From positions 129,501 through 193,500 of the forward strand of contig RPFO01000027.1 of assembly GCA_009746045.1 (NCBI GenBank): a stretch of 64,000 nt of DNA, written 5' to 3'. Position 1 is the stretch's first letter; each line of letters begins with the position of its first letter. Position numbers and translations under genes: made by a program. Source of the stretch: Mesostigma viride. Lineage: Eukaryota; Streptophyta; Mesostigmatophyceae; Mesostigmatales; Mesostigmataceae. Shown piece after piece: positions 52,309 to 63,865 of the stretch. The notes under the pieces were generated by a model. The model saw only the letters and a list, made by a program, of their open reading frames with translations, searched no databases and had not been told where the DNA came from.

Positions 52309-54685
52309 ATGGCTTCCAACAACGGCAACAACGGCAACAACAACAAGGGGAAGGCGCCTGCCAGGCGCACCTCACCCCGCCTTTCGCCGGAGGGCACGCC
52401 CTCCACCACCGATGCGAGGGTGACGCCCAACGTCACCTTCCGCACGGTGGTCGCTGACCAACCCAGGCGTCGGGGCCCGCAGGTGGGGCCCGGCGCCCGG
52501 GGGATGGCGAGCGGTCGGCCGTTTGCCACTGGCGGTTCGTCCGCCATGGCACCTGGGGGGCAGGTCCCCCGGGCACGACGTTCCCCCGTCGCAGGTGACG
52601 GGGGTCGTGAGCGGAGTGATTCCTCGAGGAGGATGGCGAGGTGCAGCCTGCGAGGCCTCGGCCTTCGCTTGAGCTTTCGTCGCAGACACCTGCGACGTCT
52701 GGCAACCTTTCCGTGGGCCGACAGATGGCCACCATGGACATTGACCGGTATGGGGAACATGTTCCGCCCCCGGTCGCGTTCGGGCGCCCACCCCATTTTC
52801 TCCCCCTTGGGGAGGACGACATCCCGGCGTTCATTGCGGTGAACGGCCGGATCATGCACCAACGTTTTCAGTTGCTTCCAGATGAGCAGATCACGCGATA
52901 GAGGTTCATCGGGTGCACACGCTGATCGAGGGGCGTCTTAGGATGCAGATCCCACTGGTTCAGGTGGCGGTTTGGCTGTACTGTTTCGCCAATCGGCCGA
53001 GGCACAACCCCGGCACTGTTGATCAGTGGGCGTCCAGGCAGCGCCAGAGAGAGGCGCTGCGCGTGGTCCCAGACCAGAGATCGCGCTGACTCCGTTGGGG
53101 CCGTGGCCCCAAGTCACGCCAGTTGGCTGGGGCCCGGATAGGCGTGAGGCGGCTGCGATGCCGCCTGCGACGGGGCGCGGGGCGGCAGACGCCCCCAACA
53201 CGCCCATGGGTGGTGAAGCCACCCAGGACCCTCTGGCAGGTCAGAGGGTCCAACCTCAGCCGCAGGCTCCCCCGCCCAGCGTGGGGGGCCAGGTGGCTGA
53301 GGAGGCCACCGGGGTCGCAGGGACCCCGGCGGCGACACAAGCGCCCGGGGTCGCAGGGACCCCGGCAGCGACGCCGGCGCCTCCGGCGCTGGCGGGGGAT
53401 GCAGCCCCCATGGAGGGTGTCACGGGCACCTCCAGCGGCTCTGGGGGGCAGGCCCCCTCTAGCCGCAACAAGGACAAGTCCCTGGCAGGGCCGGAGGGGC
53501 CCAGGGTCCCACCGCAGCTGGGCAGCAACCAGCACTGCTGGAGGGCGACCTGCAAGGTCGCGACTTCATCACCCTGGTGATGAGGCCGTGTGGCGTGCCA
53601 TACAGACAGCCACAGCCTCCTTCCGTGGGCTGGCCGACAGGAGCCAGCAGATGCACGTCGCGGAGGCGGGCAGCCTGGTGTGTGCAATCATCACGCACAT
53701 CCTGGGCCTGCCCAACCTCCAAGAGGGCACACGCAGGGTGTGCGACGACCTGCTGCCTGCCCTGCAGGCTCTCCTCTCAGGGAGGAGGGTGCAGGGCAGC
53801 AGGGTGCGTCTGGTGCGTTTGCTGGAGCTCCTACACAACGCCATCCTGAGAGGGGCGGGTAGGTGGCTAACTCTGCCTACCTGGTTGCATCATGATCTTA
53901 CTAACCCTACTGACGATGAAGTGTCCCTCTCTCCCACCTTCCATGATTGGGAGGAGGCCCGCAGCAGGAGGCGGGAAGTGACACACACTCACACCCCCAC
54001 CCAGCCCACCCCTATGTTGTCTAACCCTCCTACACAGCCCATGTTTGCCCATCCTGCTCAGCTCACTCAAGTAGCACTTCCCTCTCAGCAGGTCTCTCCT
54101 GTGAATGCTGCAGCAGCAACACCATCTTCTCCCTCTCCCCCTGCATCCCCCTCTAGGTTGCCCACTTACAATGAAAACCGTCCTGTGGATAGGATTAATG
54201 TCAGGGGGCTGCCTGAGGGGTATACTAGGGAGCAGGGGAATCATGCACTTCTCTCTCTGCAGCTGGCTAGGGAGGAACTGAATGTCAAGAATTGGTTTGG
54301 ATCTCTCATGCAGGGGGATTTCTACCATCAGTCCTCTTCTCAGATTCAGAATCTCATTCTTGTCTTCCAGCGTAGGTATCCCAAGTGGCAGGACACGCAG
54401 GCTAGGGCAGTTTGGGAGGCTTTCATGAAGGAGCTAACTGACCTCCTCTCCACCCCCTCATCTGTGGACATATATGGGGCATTCAGGTGGGTAGAGGAAT
54501 ACAGGGTCACATCAGTGGACTATGTGGCTGAGACAAAGAAATATGAGCTAGCCATCAAAGCACGTCCTGATGTCCAGCAGCTAGATCACAAGTTCTTGCT
54601 GCGTTCTTCCTTGAGAAACTCAAACTTGACAAAAACACCTACGCTATGCTTGCCACAGGAATGGCAAAGTACTGGGAGGACATGA
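52309..54685 (+). pseudogene. Copia-like Gag region, frameshifted
   Basis: It starts at ATG 52309 (MASNNGNNGNNNKGKAPARR) and changes frame near 52.6, 52.9 and 53.57 kb. Later parts are more ordered: VWRAIQTATASFRGLADRSQ, AIITHILGLPNLQEGTRRVC (53.6-53.7 kb), RINVRGLPEGYTREQGNHAL (54.2 kb), PKWQDTQARAVWEAFMKELT (54.4 kb). A short direct repeat (GGGGTCGCAGGGACCCCGGC) occurs at 53312 and 53349. The frame passes to the Pol ORF by another shift near 54,600. Confidence 0.65.
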
Positions 54686-54963
54686 AGGAGGCATTGGATT
54701 ATATCAAGCTGGCCTTGGCTCCCCTTAGCCAGGGGGCCATGGGCACCTCTGTAAAGAGGGTCAGGGGGGAAGAGAGGGAGGAGGAGGATAGGGAGAGGGA
54801 AGACAGGAGCAAGAGACCTGTCACTATGGCAGAAGTCAAGTCCCTGCTGGGACAAATGTTTAAGGGCAAGGGCAAGGGCAAGGGCAAGGGCAAGGGCAAG
54901 GGCAGGGGCTGGGGCAAGGGCAAGGGTAAGGGGCAGTCTCCCTCCAAGGGGGGCAGCTCCAGC

Positions 54964-55040
<77 letters not shown>

Positions 55041-57366
55041 GAAGCAGGACAAGGAGGACAAGTCTTCTCAGCGGTGCACCCGCTGTGGCATGAAGTACCA
55101 CCTGCGGCCCACCTGCCGCAAGAACGTGGACGAGCTGGGGCATTTGGACGTCCTGTGCCACAAGTGCCACGGGCCGCCCCACGGTGACCCCAAGGACTGC
55201 AAGCGGCCTCCTTACGGCAAGAAGTGTGAGTCTCCCTCTCATGCTGGCTTGAGTGTGCCTGCTTCACCTCTTTCATCTGCATGCCCCACTGTCAGAGCAG
55301 TGAGCAGTTCTGGAAAGGTGCTACAGCTGGTTTCAGAAGATTATGTCTCTAAACCAACCTTCACATCTATGGTTCCCAAGGTGTGCAGAGTGTCCCCAGC
55401 AGAGGATGCTCAGATCAGTTTTCAGGAGCTTGCTTTGCAGTTGCATTTCCTTTATGGGCATGAAGTGAGTGCAGAGGTGGTGGCAGCAGCAATAGGGGGG
55501 GCAGCACTCAGACGTGCATGCCAGGTGGTCAGATCCCACTGCCAGCATTGTCAGTTCAATGCACCCAAACCCCCTAAGTGGCATGTAGCTACCCCACCTA
55601 AGAGCAAGGGCAGGGTGGTAGGAGATGTCTTTCATATCAAAGGACAATCTTACTTGGCACTTAAAGATGCATGGTCAAGGTACACAACCATTGAACCATT
55701 ACCTGGAATGGACAAGACACAGTTGCTCAGGGCTCTCTTGATTGCTCAGGCCAGGTACTACCCTGTGGAGGCATTGTTACTGGATCAGCAGTTCACGTGT
55801 CTTGCCAATGAACCAGGGTGTGAGGCTATTGATCTGGCTGGGCTAGAAGATCATGAGAGGCAAGGCATTATTGAAAGGGCCATCAGGTCCATTAAAACCC
55901 TTGTAGCCAAAGAAGATGGCAATCTGCTGGCTGACAGTGGGTCATATGCTGACAGAGCTCTGTGGTCCACCAGGTTGTGCCAAGTCCTCAACAGGAGGCC
56001 ACTCATGAAAACCCCACAAGGGGTGGTCATTACACCAGATGGATTGCATGCAGGCATTTATCCACCTGAGGTACTAGCCCTATACAACGCACAGCGAGCA
56101 CAGACAGCTAGCAGGTTAGCTGTCAAGGATGCAAAGCATCCACGTCCCACCTTCAGAGAAGGGGATCAGGTCCTATTCTACAAGGAGTCGGGACTAGGCA
56201 AGGTGGGTACCTGGCATGGGCCAGCCACCATCCTAAAGTTTAACACCACTGGCAGGACAGTGTTAGTTAAACACAATGACACGGGAAAAATTCACAGGTG
56301 TTCACCTCACAGGATGAAATTGTATTTTCCAACTGTGTCAGACGTGGCAGAGGAGGAAGAGCTGTTGGCCGACAGCCCTGTACAGTTGCCTGGCATCCCA
56401 GCGTTGCCCAGTGAGTGGTTGTTTGGAACACCCACTGGTGAGTGTGAGAGCCACACCCACTGTGACACCCAGGTCACCCTTGATGATTGCAGGCAGTCAC
56501 TGCAGGATTGGCCCCCTGCAGCAGAGGGTCACATTGGCAAAACAGGTGATCAGCAACCTATCACCTCTTCAAGTGTGAACATAGCTCAGCCACTAGCTGC
56601 ACCTTCCAAACGCAGCCTAGCAGACGCTGTTCGCATTTTACAAGCAGCTCATAGAGCCAAAGCTCAAACTGCTGCAGGATCAGCTAAGGTGGGGAAGGTT
56701 GGGCAGAATGACAATAGCCCATTTATGGTTGCAGTGGACACACAAGCCCAGGTCAGCATTATCAGTGCCCTGGCTGTGCCCCATTTGCCTTTGGAACCTT
56801 CACCCTGGCACCATGTGGCTGATTTCTCAGGGCAGTCATCCCTCAAGGTATTAGGTCAGGTCATGTTGACTATACTCGGTATCCCCACTCCTTTTCAGGT
56901 CTTGGAAGGTTATAAAGGGAATGCTTTGTTGGGGGATCCTTTTCTCTGTTACCCTGGTGTCCTCATATCCAGTGATAGACTATCCATCCAGGACATGGGT
57001 GGTGTTGATCTGAATCATTTCAAAATTTCTCTTGAAAAACTTCTTAACACCAACATTGCTTCTGTAAAATTTGCTACACCCAAGTATGCCCCAGGGCAAG
57101 AACCCTGTGTGGCAGACCTGGTTCACAACCAAAAACTTCATCCCAACTCATTTGGATTGGGCAAGCATGATGTGGCTAAAATGTCTCCTCTTTCTTATGA
57201 ACAGATAGAGCAAGACTGTCGCACACACATAGGATTCCTAAAATGGGTGGAGGCCTTTAACAAGGCCAGGGAAGAATGGGTAGTGCCAGATCCTCTTAGT
57301 CCTTCTCATACTCCCCTGTCACACCTATTGACAAAAAGCCTGCAGGGTGCAAGCACTTGCGCCTGA
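54646..57366 (+). CDS. Copia-like Gag C-terminus, integrase and protease-like motif
   Basis: 906 codons. In order: a (GK)n stretch (71-90), an Asn tract (about 106-131), zinc-binding CTRCGMKYHLRPTC and CHKCHGPPHGDPKDC (141-187), an HHCC-like segment (FLYGHEV ... CQHCQ, about 268-302), and an integrase core with D in VVGDVFHIKG, D in ALLLDQQF and E in GIIERAIRSIK. After the integrase C-terminal domain, near 690-790, is AVDTQAQVSIIS with LLGDPFL, a retropepsin-like pattern (DTGA replaced by DTQA). Thus integrase comes before protease, unlike ordinary copia order. The frame ends at TGA 57366; coding resumes in another frame (DKKPAGCKHLRLKFVCKHKP). Confidence 0.85.
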
Positions 57367-57427
57367 AGTTTGTGTGTAAACATAAGCCAGCAGCAGATGG
57401 GTCAGTCATTTTCATGCTAGACCTTGT

Positions 57428-58174
57428 GTGACAGAGTTCAAGGGCACCACTGATCTGACAGAGGCAGAGTTGTACACGCCAGGCATTCAGCAAACATCCC
57501 TAAAAATCTTGCTGTCTGTCTTTGTGGGTCATCTCAATGATGGGGATGACTATGTATGTAAGGCTACAGACATTAAAAGGGCTTTCCTGAAAGGCTCACC
57601 TGAGATAGCACAACAAGTGTGGCATGGTCAGGTGTATGTAGTCTCCACTCCCAGAGTTTGGGCAAAACACATCCCTCAGCAGTACCTGAAAGCTAACATA
57701 GGTGTTGAAGGGCTGCAATCAGCTCCTCGCATTTTCAGGATGTCAGCTCAGGCTGTGTTTGAAAAGCTAGGGGCTAGATATGATGACATAGACCCTTGCT
57801 TCTTTGTGGTCCCACACCCTCATGGCATTCTCACCTTTGTGTGGCATGGGGATGATCAGCTGATTGCTGGGCCAAGGCGTGCTGTGGATGATTTTATTCA
57901 ACAAGTGTCACAGCATTTTGAGATTGGCAAGCAAGTAGAGCTGGGCACCACTGCCATAAAATTTTGTGGCACAATGTTACAACTCCAGCAGCATCAAAAC
58001 CAGTGGGTGTGTGCACTTACTCTCCCAATGATTACATGCACAGCTGCTTGGAGGTTTTGCAAACAAAAATCAAACCTGGAGCCTGTCCTACCATTAGAGG
58101 CAAGCTGGGGTGGTTGTGCTCAACGTGTGCACCTCACCTGGCTGTGGTTAGCAGAGTTGATGATGATGTCTTGA
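57428..58174 (+). CDS. Copia-type reverse transcriptase
   Basis: 248 codons. YTPGIQQTSLKILLSVFVGH, ATDIKRAFLKG (first catalytic Asp of RVT_2) and VWHGDDQLIAG (second and third Asp; HGDD in place of YVDD). A frameshift near 57,965 leads into the next ORF. Confidence 0.88.
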   Translation: MTEFKGTTDLTEAELYTPGIQQTSLKILLSVFVGHLNDGDDYVCKATDIKRAFLKGSPEIAQQVWHGQVYVVSTPRVWAKHIPQQYLKANIGVEGLQSAPRIFRMSAQAVFEKLGARYDDIDPCFFVVPHPHGILTFVWHGDDQLIAGPRRAVDDFIQQVSQHFEIGKQVELGTTAIKFCGTMLQLQQHQNQWVCALTLPMITCTAAWRFCKQKSNLEPVLPLEASWGGCAQRVHLTWLWLAELMMMS

Positions 58175-58767
58175 TGCAAGTAGGTCACAAAGCCATCACC
58201 AAAACTCTCCAGGAAGGCCCTCCCCTTATCTTGCACTCCTTGGATCTCCACAAAACCATTCACATCCAAGCTATGATGGATAGTTCCATGGAGTCCAGGC
58301 AGATTACCAAGATGCAGGCAAGGGAGTCAGGCTTGTATTTTGTGCAGAATGATGATGCACCCTTGTCTCTCATTTCATGGTACAGCCGGTTGCATAGACG
58401 CAAGGCTGTCAGCAGCAATGCTGCTGAGTGCAGGGCAGTGGTGTCAGCAGTGCTTCATGCCAGGTACTTGAATCATGTGCTGGTTTGGTTGCAGATGCAA
58501 GCAGGCAGCAATGCTGGGGTGGTGGCACACTTGCTCACTGACAGTCAGTCAGTCCTCAGTTTCCTTGCTAACCCCTATGCTGTCCACACTGATCTTGACT
58601 GGGTGGTCCTGAAACAGGAGTCCACCTACTGGGAGTCCACCCGTCACGTGGAGGACAAACACAACGCTGCTGATGCACTCACTAAAGTGCCTCAGCAGGC
58701 AGCTGACAATACAGCTGTTGTACCACTTGATGAACCCCTATGGCAAGCAGGCAACCCTGCCCCATAG
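57964..58767 (+). CDS. Copia-type RNase H
   Basis: 267 codons. Motifs of the copia RNase H: ISWYSRLHRRKAVSSNAAEC, LLTDSQSVLSFLANPYAVHT, TRHVEDKHNAADALTKVP. Ends at TAG 58765-58767, about 1.08 kb before the 3' LTR. Confidence 0.88.
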   Translation: MWHNVTTPAASKPVGVCTYSPNDYMHSCLEVLQTKIKPGACPTIRGKLGWLCSTCAPHLAVVSRVDDDVLMQVGHKAITKTLQEGPPLILHSLDLHKTIHIQAMMDSSMESRQITKMQARESGLYFVQNDDAPLSLISWYSRLHRRKAVSSNAAECRAVVSAVLHARYLNHVLVWLQMQAGSNAGVVAHLLTDSQSVLSFLANPYAVHTDLDWVVLKQESTYWESTRHVEDKHNAADALTKVPQQAADNTAVVPLDEPLWQAGNPAP

Positions 58768-59843
58768 GGGGGACGCCTAGCAGGGTCCTGTTCACCAGGG
58801 CCGCCTAGGTCACCCAGTACCCCTTGGGCAGGTCCAAGGGGTAGGTTGTGGCTTCCAGCAAGGGGGGTTGGTTGGAGTCTGTTTTTCATACATCTGCGTG
58901 CCCTATGCCCAATAAAATCTGTTTTGATTTTTTCAACACCATGGAATTTCGTTATGCACACCTTCATAGGTGGGCATGGGATGTATCTCACACCTTTATC
59001 ACTAGGGCGTATGCCTTGGTGGATTGGCCTTGAGCTCAGTGGCTCAGGTGCCCCCATTCAAGTGGAGGGTCAAAGCTCCCTTGACAGGTGGTTACCCAGG
59101 ACCCCAGTTCACTGTGGATATCCTGGGCCACCTGGCCTTACTGTTCAGTGGCAGTAAAGGCATGGGTGCTGTCATGTTGTCTAGTACAACGTGCTCAGCA
59201 CAGGTGCAGGATGAAATATTCCTGTCACCTGTCACCAGGACTTCAGTCACCCATGTGCAGGGCAGGGGTGGCTGGTCTCACACGTTGTGCAGGTGCAATG
59301 TGGCCAGGTCCAGGATGTCATAGTCCTGTCACCTGTCACTCGGACTTCAGCCCCCTCTGTGCAGGGCAGGGGTGGCTGGTCCTCACATGTTGTGCAGGTA
59401 CAACATGGACAGTGCAGGGTGCAATAAACCTGTCCACTGTCACTCCTCAGGTTGCAGGTAACCTGAGCTCAGTTGACCCAGCCTGGCTGGGTATTTTCTC
59501 TCTGAGTGGGCGATGATGATGGAACAACATGGAACCTCTTAAACGGTTACCTTGGCATTTTTACAATGGCTTCTTGGCTGGTGATGCACTCCCTGGATAG
59601 GCAGACAGGCATAGCTATCTCCCTTGTGAGCTCGCGAGGAGGAGGAACTCCCCGGGCATGTTGAGCTAAACGTGATGCCATCACAAGTATTGCACGAGTT
59701 CTGGGGCCCATCTTTTTCAGTCCAGATGTTGCAGTATGGGTGTCAGTTGCTCAGCACCTCAGTCAGCTTGGAGTCAGTCTCCTAGCTGGGCAGGGTCAGG
59801 CTTGAAGTCGCTAGCCTTCAACCTGAAAGGAAAACATAATGGG
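58768..59843 (+). repeat. Copia-like 3' non-coding region with ~115-bp tandem duplication
   Basis: From about 59,200 to 59,430 a unit beginning CAGGTGCAGGATGAAATATT is followed by a second similar copy (shared GTGCAGGGCAGGGGTGGCTG and CCTGTCACCTGTCAC) and a third partial one. No ORF is supported here. Confidence 0.7.
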
Positions 59844-60301
59844 AGTTAGATGAGATGCTTAGGCTGACACACGGATTTCCGGCCTGCGCGCCGCGTATTG
59901 CCTACCGCGGCTGAGCGGGACACCTCAGTACAGTACGGCAGGGTGTACGGTACTGAGGTGTCATGTGGACCGATGTGCGGTTAGTGCCAGACTGTTCCTA
60001 GGTGCTAGCTCGACCCGCCAGGTCCGGTGTAGCCGGGCCTGACGGGCCGAGTCTTAGCTGGTTGCTAGTGACGTGGTCGCATGGCATTGCAGTGTACAGT
60101 TGTCCACTGGTTGTGTGCTGCAGGTAGCACCGCCATAGGCATATAGGCGTAGCACTGGGGAGTGCCGCAGCACCCGAGTTTGCCCAGACGTTCCATTCTG
60201 AGCCCTCAGCTTCCATTGCTCTCTCATTGTATTATTGTAATACAATCATCATTCGCTCTCAGCTTTCGCAGTTGTTCGTCGTCCCTAGTCTCCATCCAAC
60301 T
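59844..60301 (+). repeat. 3' LTR of the copia-like element
   Basis: 458 bp, same ends as the 5' LTR. The region before it (AAAGGAAAACATAATGGG, 59826-59843) is a plausible polypurine tract. Confidence 0.92.
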
Positions 60302-61995
60302 GCTGGCTCCGCAGGCATCCCGTCCCCCCGCCCCTCCCTTCACGCTCCCGCCTCTCGAGATCCCTGCCGTGCGCTCGCTCGACCAACTCGTATACGCCTG
60401 CCAGGTCAGTGCGGCCGTCAGGTGCCGCATTCGGCGGCACCCGCCCGCAAGGACCACAAGCCCCGCGTCCGAGACGCCGTCGCAATAGCTCACGTCTAGT
60501 CGCTCCAGATTCGTACAGTGGCCCGCGAGCGCTCTCACGCCGACATCCGTCACCCGTGTGCTCGATCCGTACGTTGAGATGCCGCAGGTCCTCCCCGCAC
60601 GCGGCTGCGAGCGCCGCAACCCCCTCGTCCCCGACCCGCCCGCACTCCCGGACATCCAAATGCTCCAATCGGGGGCACCCAGCGGAGATCCGTTTCAGAC
60701 CGGCGTCCGTCACCCCCCCGGGGCCGCACGACCAGGTGGCCAGCGCTCGCAGTCTCCGGCAGCGTGCCGCCAGCTGGGCCAAGCTTCTGTCCGTCACGCC
60801 ACGCGTGGGGCGCGGGGCGCGGGCGATCACTGTACTGGCGTCGGTCACTGTACCGCCAACGCCCCCAATGTTGCCATCATTATGATGATCATGACCGCCA
60901 GCATCATTACCGCCAGCATTGTCATCGCCGGCATCATCATCATGGGTATTGTTGTCATTGTTATTGTTCTCATCAGTCGCCACGCCAGATCCCCTCTCGA
61001 GGCCACTGGGCCCTTGGACGACGAGCCTGCAGAGGCTGGCCCCGCATCCCCTCGCGAGTGCGCTCACGCCGACATCGCTAATACTTGCAGCGCCCCATTC
61101 CGCCTCCGCCCTCCCTCCCCATTCCCCCTGGCAACCACAGCTGGGCCCGCTGCTGCTGCCCTGGATACAATGCCTGTTAACATCGTCGCCAGTGCCGGGA
61201 ACATCGCACGCTTGATGAGGTCCGAACGGCAGTAGCTAGCCCGGCGGAAATAGACGGCAATAGATGACGGCAGCGATCGCACAATGGAGGCATAGGCAGA
61301 CTCTCGCCAGCGACCTCCAGCGACTCAAACCGAGGGCAGTTTCTCGAGATTGCCACGAGGCTGGCATCCGCTACATAGCGGCAGTGAAACGCGGTCAATC
61401 CCAGCAGACCGTGGCAAGATTCAGCGAGTGCGACCACCCCCGCGCGTCGCTGACGTGACACCCTGAGATGTCCAACGTCGATCTCGAGGTCCGGACAGCA
61501 GCGTGCGCGAGCGCCAGCATTCCCGCATCTGTCACGCCCCGGACGCACCCCGCCACGTTTAAATGACGCATGTTCACGGAACTGCCCCGTGAAGCTCCCT
61601 CCGAAGGAGCCACTCGTGCCTTCGAGCGACGCAATTCGGCCCGAAACCAGCCCTCGATCCCGACACCGCGCCTGGAAACTGCCCTCCCGACAGCGCACCT
61701 GGAAACTGCCCTCCCGACACCGCGCCTGAGACGAGACGTTCCGACGGCGCGCCTGAGAAGATCTCTCCCAGTGTGGGGAGGTCCGCAGGGACCCTGGCGT
61801 ACGCGGTGCATGCTGGGCCACCAGCGACCCTCGAAGCGGCACCCAGCTGGCCCTTCGTACGACTGGTGGTCGACCTCGCTCCAGAGGCTCCATCTCGTCG
61901 GCGCGACAGGACAGGCGGAGCATCTGCAGGTTGGGGCACTTGGCCAGCAGCCAGGAGAGCTCATCGCGGCCGGGCCGCCACTCGCGGTGAATCAA
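60302..61995 (-). pseudogene. Leucine-rich-repeat (AMN1-like) protein, main part
   Basis: - strand coding with LRR repeats in changing frames: ELSWLLAKCPNLQMLRLSC (61.95 kb), NMRHLNVAGCVRGVTDAGML (61.57 kb), LVAISRNCPRFESLEVAGES (61.33 kb), ISDVGVSALARGCGASLCRL (61.07 kb), VTDAGLKRISAGCPRLEHLD (60.69 kb), VTDVGVRALAGHCTNLERLD and SDAGLVVLAGGCRRMRHL (60.45 kb). Low-complexity inserts: an Asn/Asp/Gly/His run (60.87-60.98 kb) and a 9-residue repeat (CREGSFQVR, CREGSFQAR; 61.66-61.76 kb). The family includes substrate-recognition subunits of ubiquitin ligases. Several frame changes and the copia-like insertion suggest a pseudogene, though some gaps may be introns. Confidence 0.6.
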
Positions 61996-62354
61996 ATCAG
62001 ACTTCGTGCTGATCCCATGGGACTGTTTTTCAAGTTGCCATGCTGCATGGTCACCGTGGGCTGGTCAGGAACCGGACGAGCTGGTCAGACTGGACTGGTG
62101 CGTCGCCAACCCTGCCCCTGTGCTGGTCTGATCGGGCTGGCTATCAACCCCGCTTGTCACATTGGAATGGTTAGTGGCAAGACTTGGCCGCGGCGTGCTG
62201 TTGACATCGTCCGACTTGTTATTATGTAATTATCAAACTGGGTGGTCTCGGCGCGCTGGTCACGTAGTCCACACACAACTCGGCCTGGCGAAGGAGGGAC
62301 TCGTCCACGTACGGCCGCAAGGAAGGCGCAGCACGTGCGCCGCAGGGGTACCCG

Positions 62355-62639
62355 CTAGGGGATGGGGAGAAATGACATCACGCACGCGCCCACGCCAGGG
62401 ACCCCCATGAGCTGCTCCAGGGTGATCTTTCGCGATGTATCAACCAAATTGGATGCATCATCAACATGGGCACGCGGCCCCAGGGTGGGCTGGTCCATGG
62501 GCGCGTGCAGCCAGGCCTCAGCGTAGGACTCCTCGCGTAGGACACCTCGCGTAGAGGAGCACCATTTTGGGAAGAACACGCTAGGCTTCGGATCGCCGTG
62601 GCGGCAATCGAACTCCAAAGGGGGCACCCCGGTGCGCAT
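62355..62639 (-). CDS. Possible 5' exon of the LRR gene, uncertain
   Basis: 94 codons on the - strand with ordered text: VPPLEFDCRHGDPKPSVFFP, then DTSRKITLEQLMGVPGVGAC and VMSFLP. The end weakly recalls an F-box. It lies in the right place and orientation for the N-terminus of the LRR gene. Confidence 0.3.
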   Translation of the reverse strand: MRTGVPPLEFDCRHGDPKPSVFFPKWCSSTRGVLREESYAEAWLHAPMDQPTLGPRAHVDDASNLVDTSRKITLEQLMGVPGVGACVMSFLPIP

Positions 62640-62909
62640 GGCGGACCCAACGGGGGTTAGCTTGCACGCGCAGAACGCCGTGCGTACAACACCTCAGGCC
62701 TCCCAACACCTCGATGTCAAGGACCTCCTTACGACCAAGCGTTGCCTCAGTTGCAATGGCATCCTGGAATTGCAGAAGAGATTGCCAAGGAGGCAACGGG
62801 TGGGCATAAACGTTGGGCACAAGGTGTGGTGGGCATCAACGGTGGGCACAAAAGGGGTGGGCACAAGCATCACTGCATCGGCAAAAAATTGGTGGGGCAG
62901 AGCCATGAG

Positions 62910-63115
62910 GAATGAACACGATTTCTTATTGTGTTGGAACACGATTTGTATTGGAACACGATTACTTATTGTATTGGAACACGATTTCTGATTGTATTGG
63001 AACACGATTTCTTATTGTATTGGAACACGATTTCTTATTGTATTGGAACACAATTTCTTGTTGTGTTGGAACACGAGTTCTTATTGTGTTGGAACAGAAG
63101 TTCTTATTGTGTTTG
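62910..63115. repeat. 23-bp tandem repeat
   Basis: About nine copies of TTGGAACACGATTTCTTATT plus GTA/GTG, with small variants. Confidence 0.93.
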
Positions 63116-63278
63116 GGACTGTTGTTGCCATCAGAGGTGATTACTGCCACCATGGTTGTCATTGATATCACCATCATTGTTATAATTGCCACCACCGTTG
63201 TTAATACTCTCATTACTAGTGCATGCTGCATGGGGATGAGGGGGGCGGGGGGGGGCGGGGCGCGCGCGAGAGAGAGAG

Positions 63279-63622
63279 AGTGAGTGAGTGAGTGAGTGAG
63301 TGAGTGAGTGAGTGAGTGAGTGAGTGAGTGAGTGAGTGAGTGAGTGAGTGAGTGAGTGAGTGAGTGAGTGAGTGAGTGAGTGAGTGAGTGAGTGAGTGAG
63401 TGAGTGAGTGAGTGAGTGAGTGAGTGAGTGAGTGAGTGAGTGAGTGAGTGAGTGAGTGAGTGAGTGAGTGAGTGAGTGAGTGAGTGAGTGAGTGAGTGAG
63501 TGAGTGAGTGAGTGAGTGAGTGAGTGAGTGAGTGAGTGAGTGAGTGAGTGAGTGAGTGAGTGAGTGAGTGAGTGAGTGAGTGAGTGAGTGAGTGAGTGAG
63601 TGAGTGAGTGAGTGAGTGAGAG
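63279..63622. repeat. (TGAG)n tetranucleotide
   Basis: About 85 uninterrupted copies of TGAG, then a G-rich junction at 63622-63645. Confidence 0.97.
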
Positions 63623-63645
63623 GGGGGCAGGGGGGGGGGGGGCAG

Positions 63646-63785
<140 letters not shown>

Positions 63786-63865
63786 CGGTCAATGCGGAGA
63801 GTTAACAAATCCTTTCAATCCCACCAAAGTTTATGCAAACTCTATGCATGCAGAACGCGGGATGA

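Larger units (their letters stand above)
51806..60301 (+). mobile_element. Ty1/copia-like retrotransposon inserted in an LRR gene
   Basis: Two 458-bp LTRs (51806-52263 and 59844-60301) differ at about one base. GCTGG is duplicated at 51801-51805 and 60302-60306. The LTRs begin AGTTAGATG and end CATCCAACT, so the ends are not TG/CA. Inside, on the + strand: Gag, zinc-binding segment, integrase, a protease-like motif, copia-type reverse transcriptase and RNase H. Several frameshifts are present. A 1-kb region without ORFs precedes the 3' LTR. Confidence 0.93.

Noticed and set aside
60558-61235. 225-codon + strand frame
   Set aside because: It is the antisense of the LRR gene; the - strand shows clear LRR repeats.
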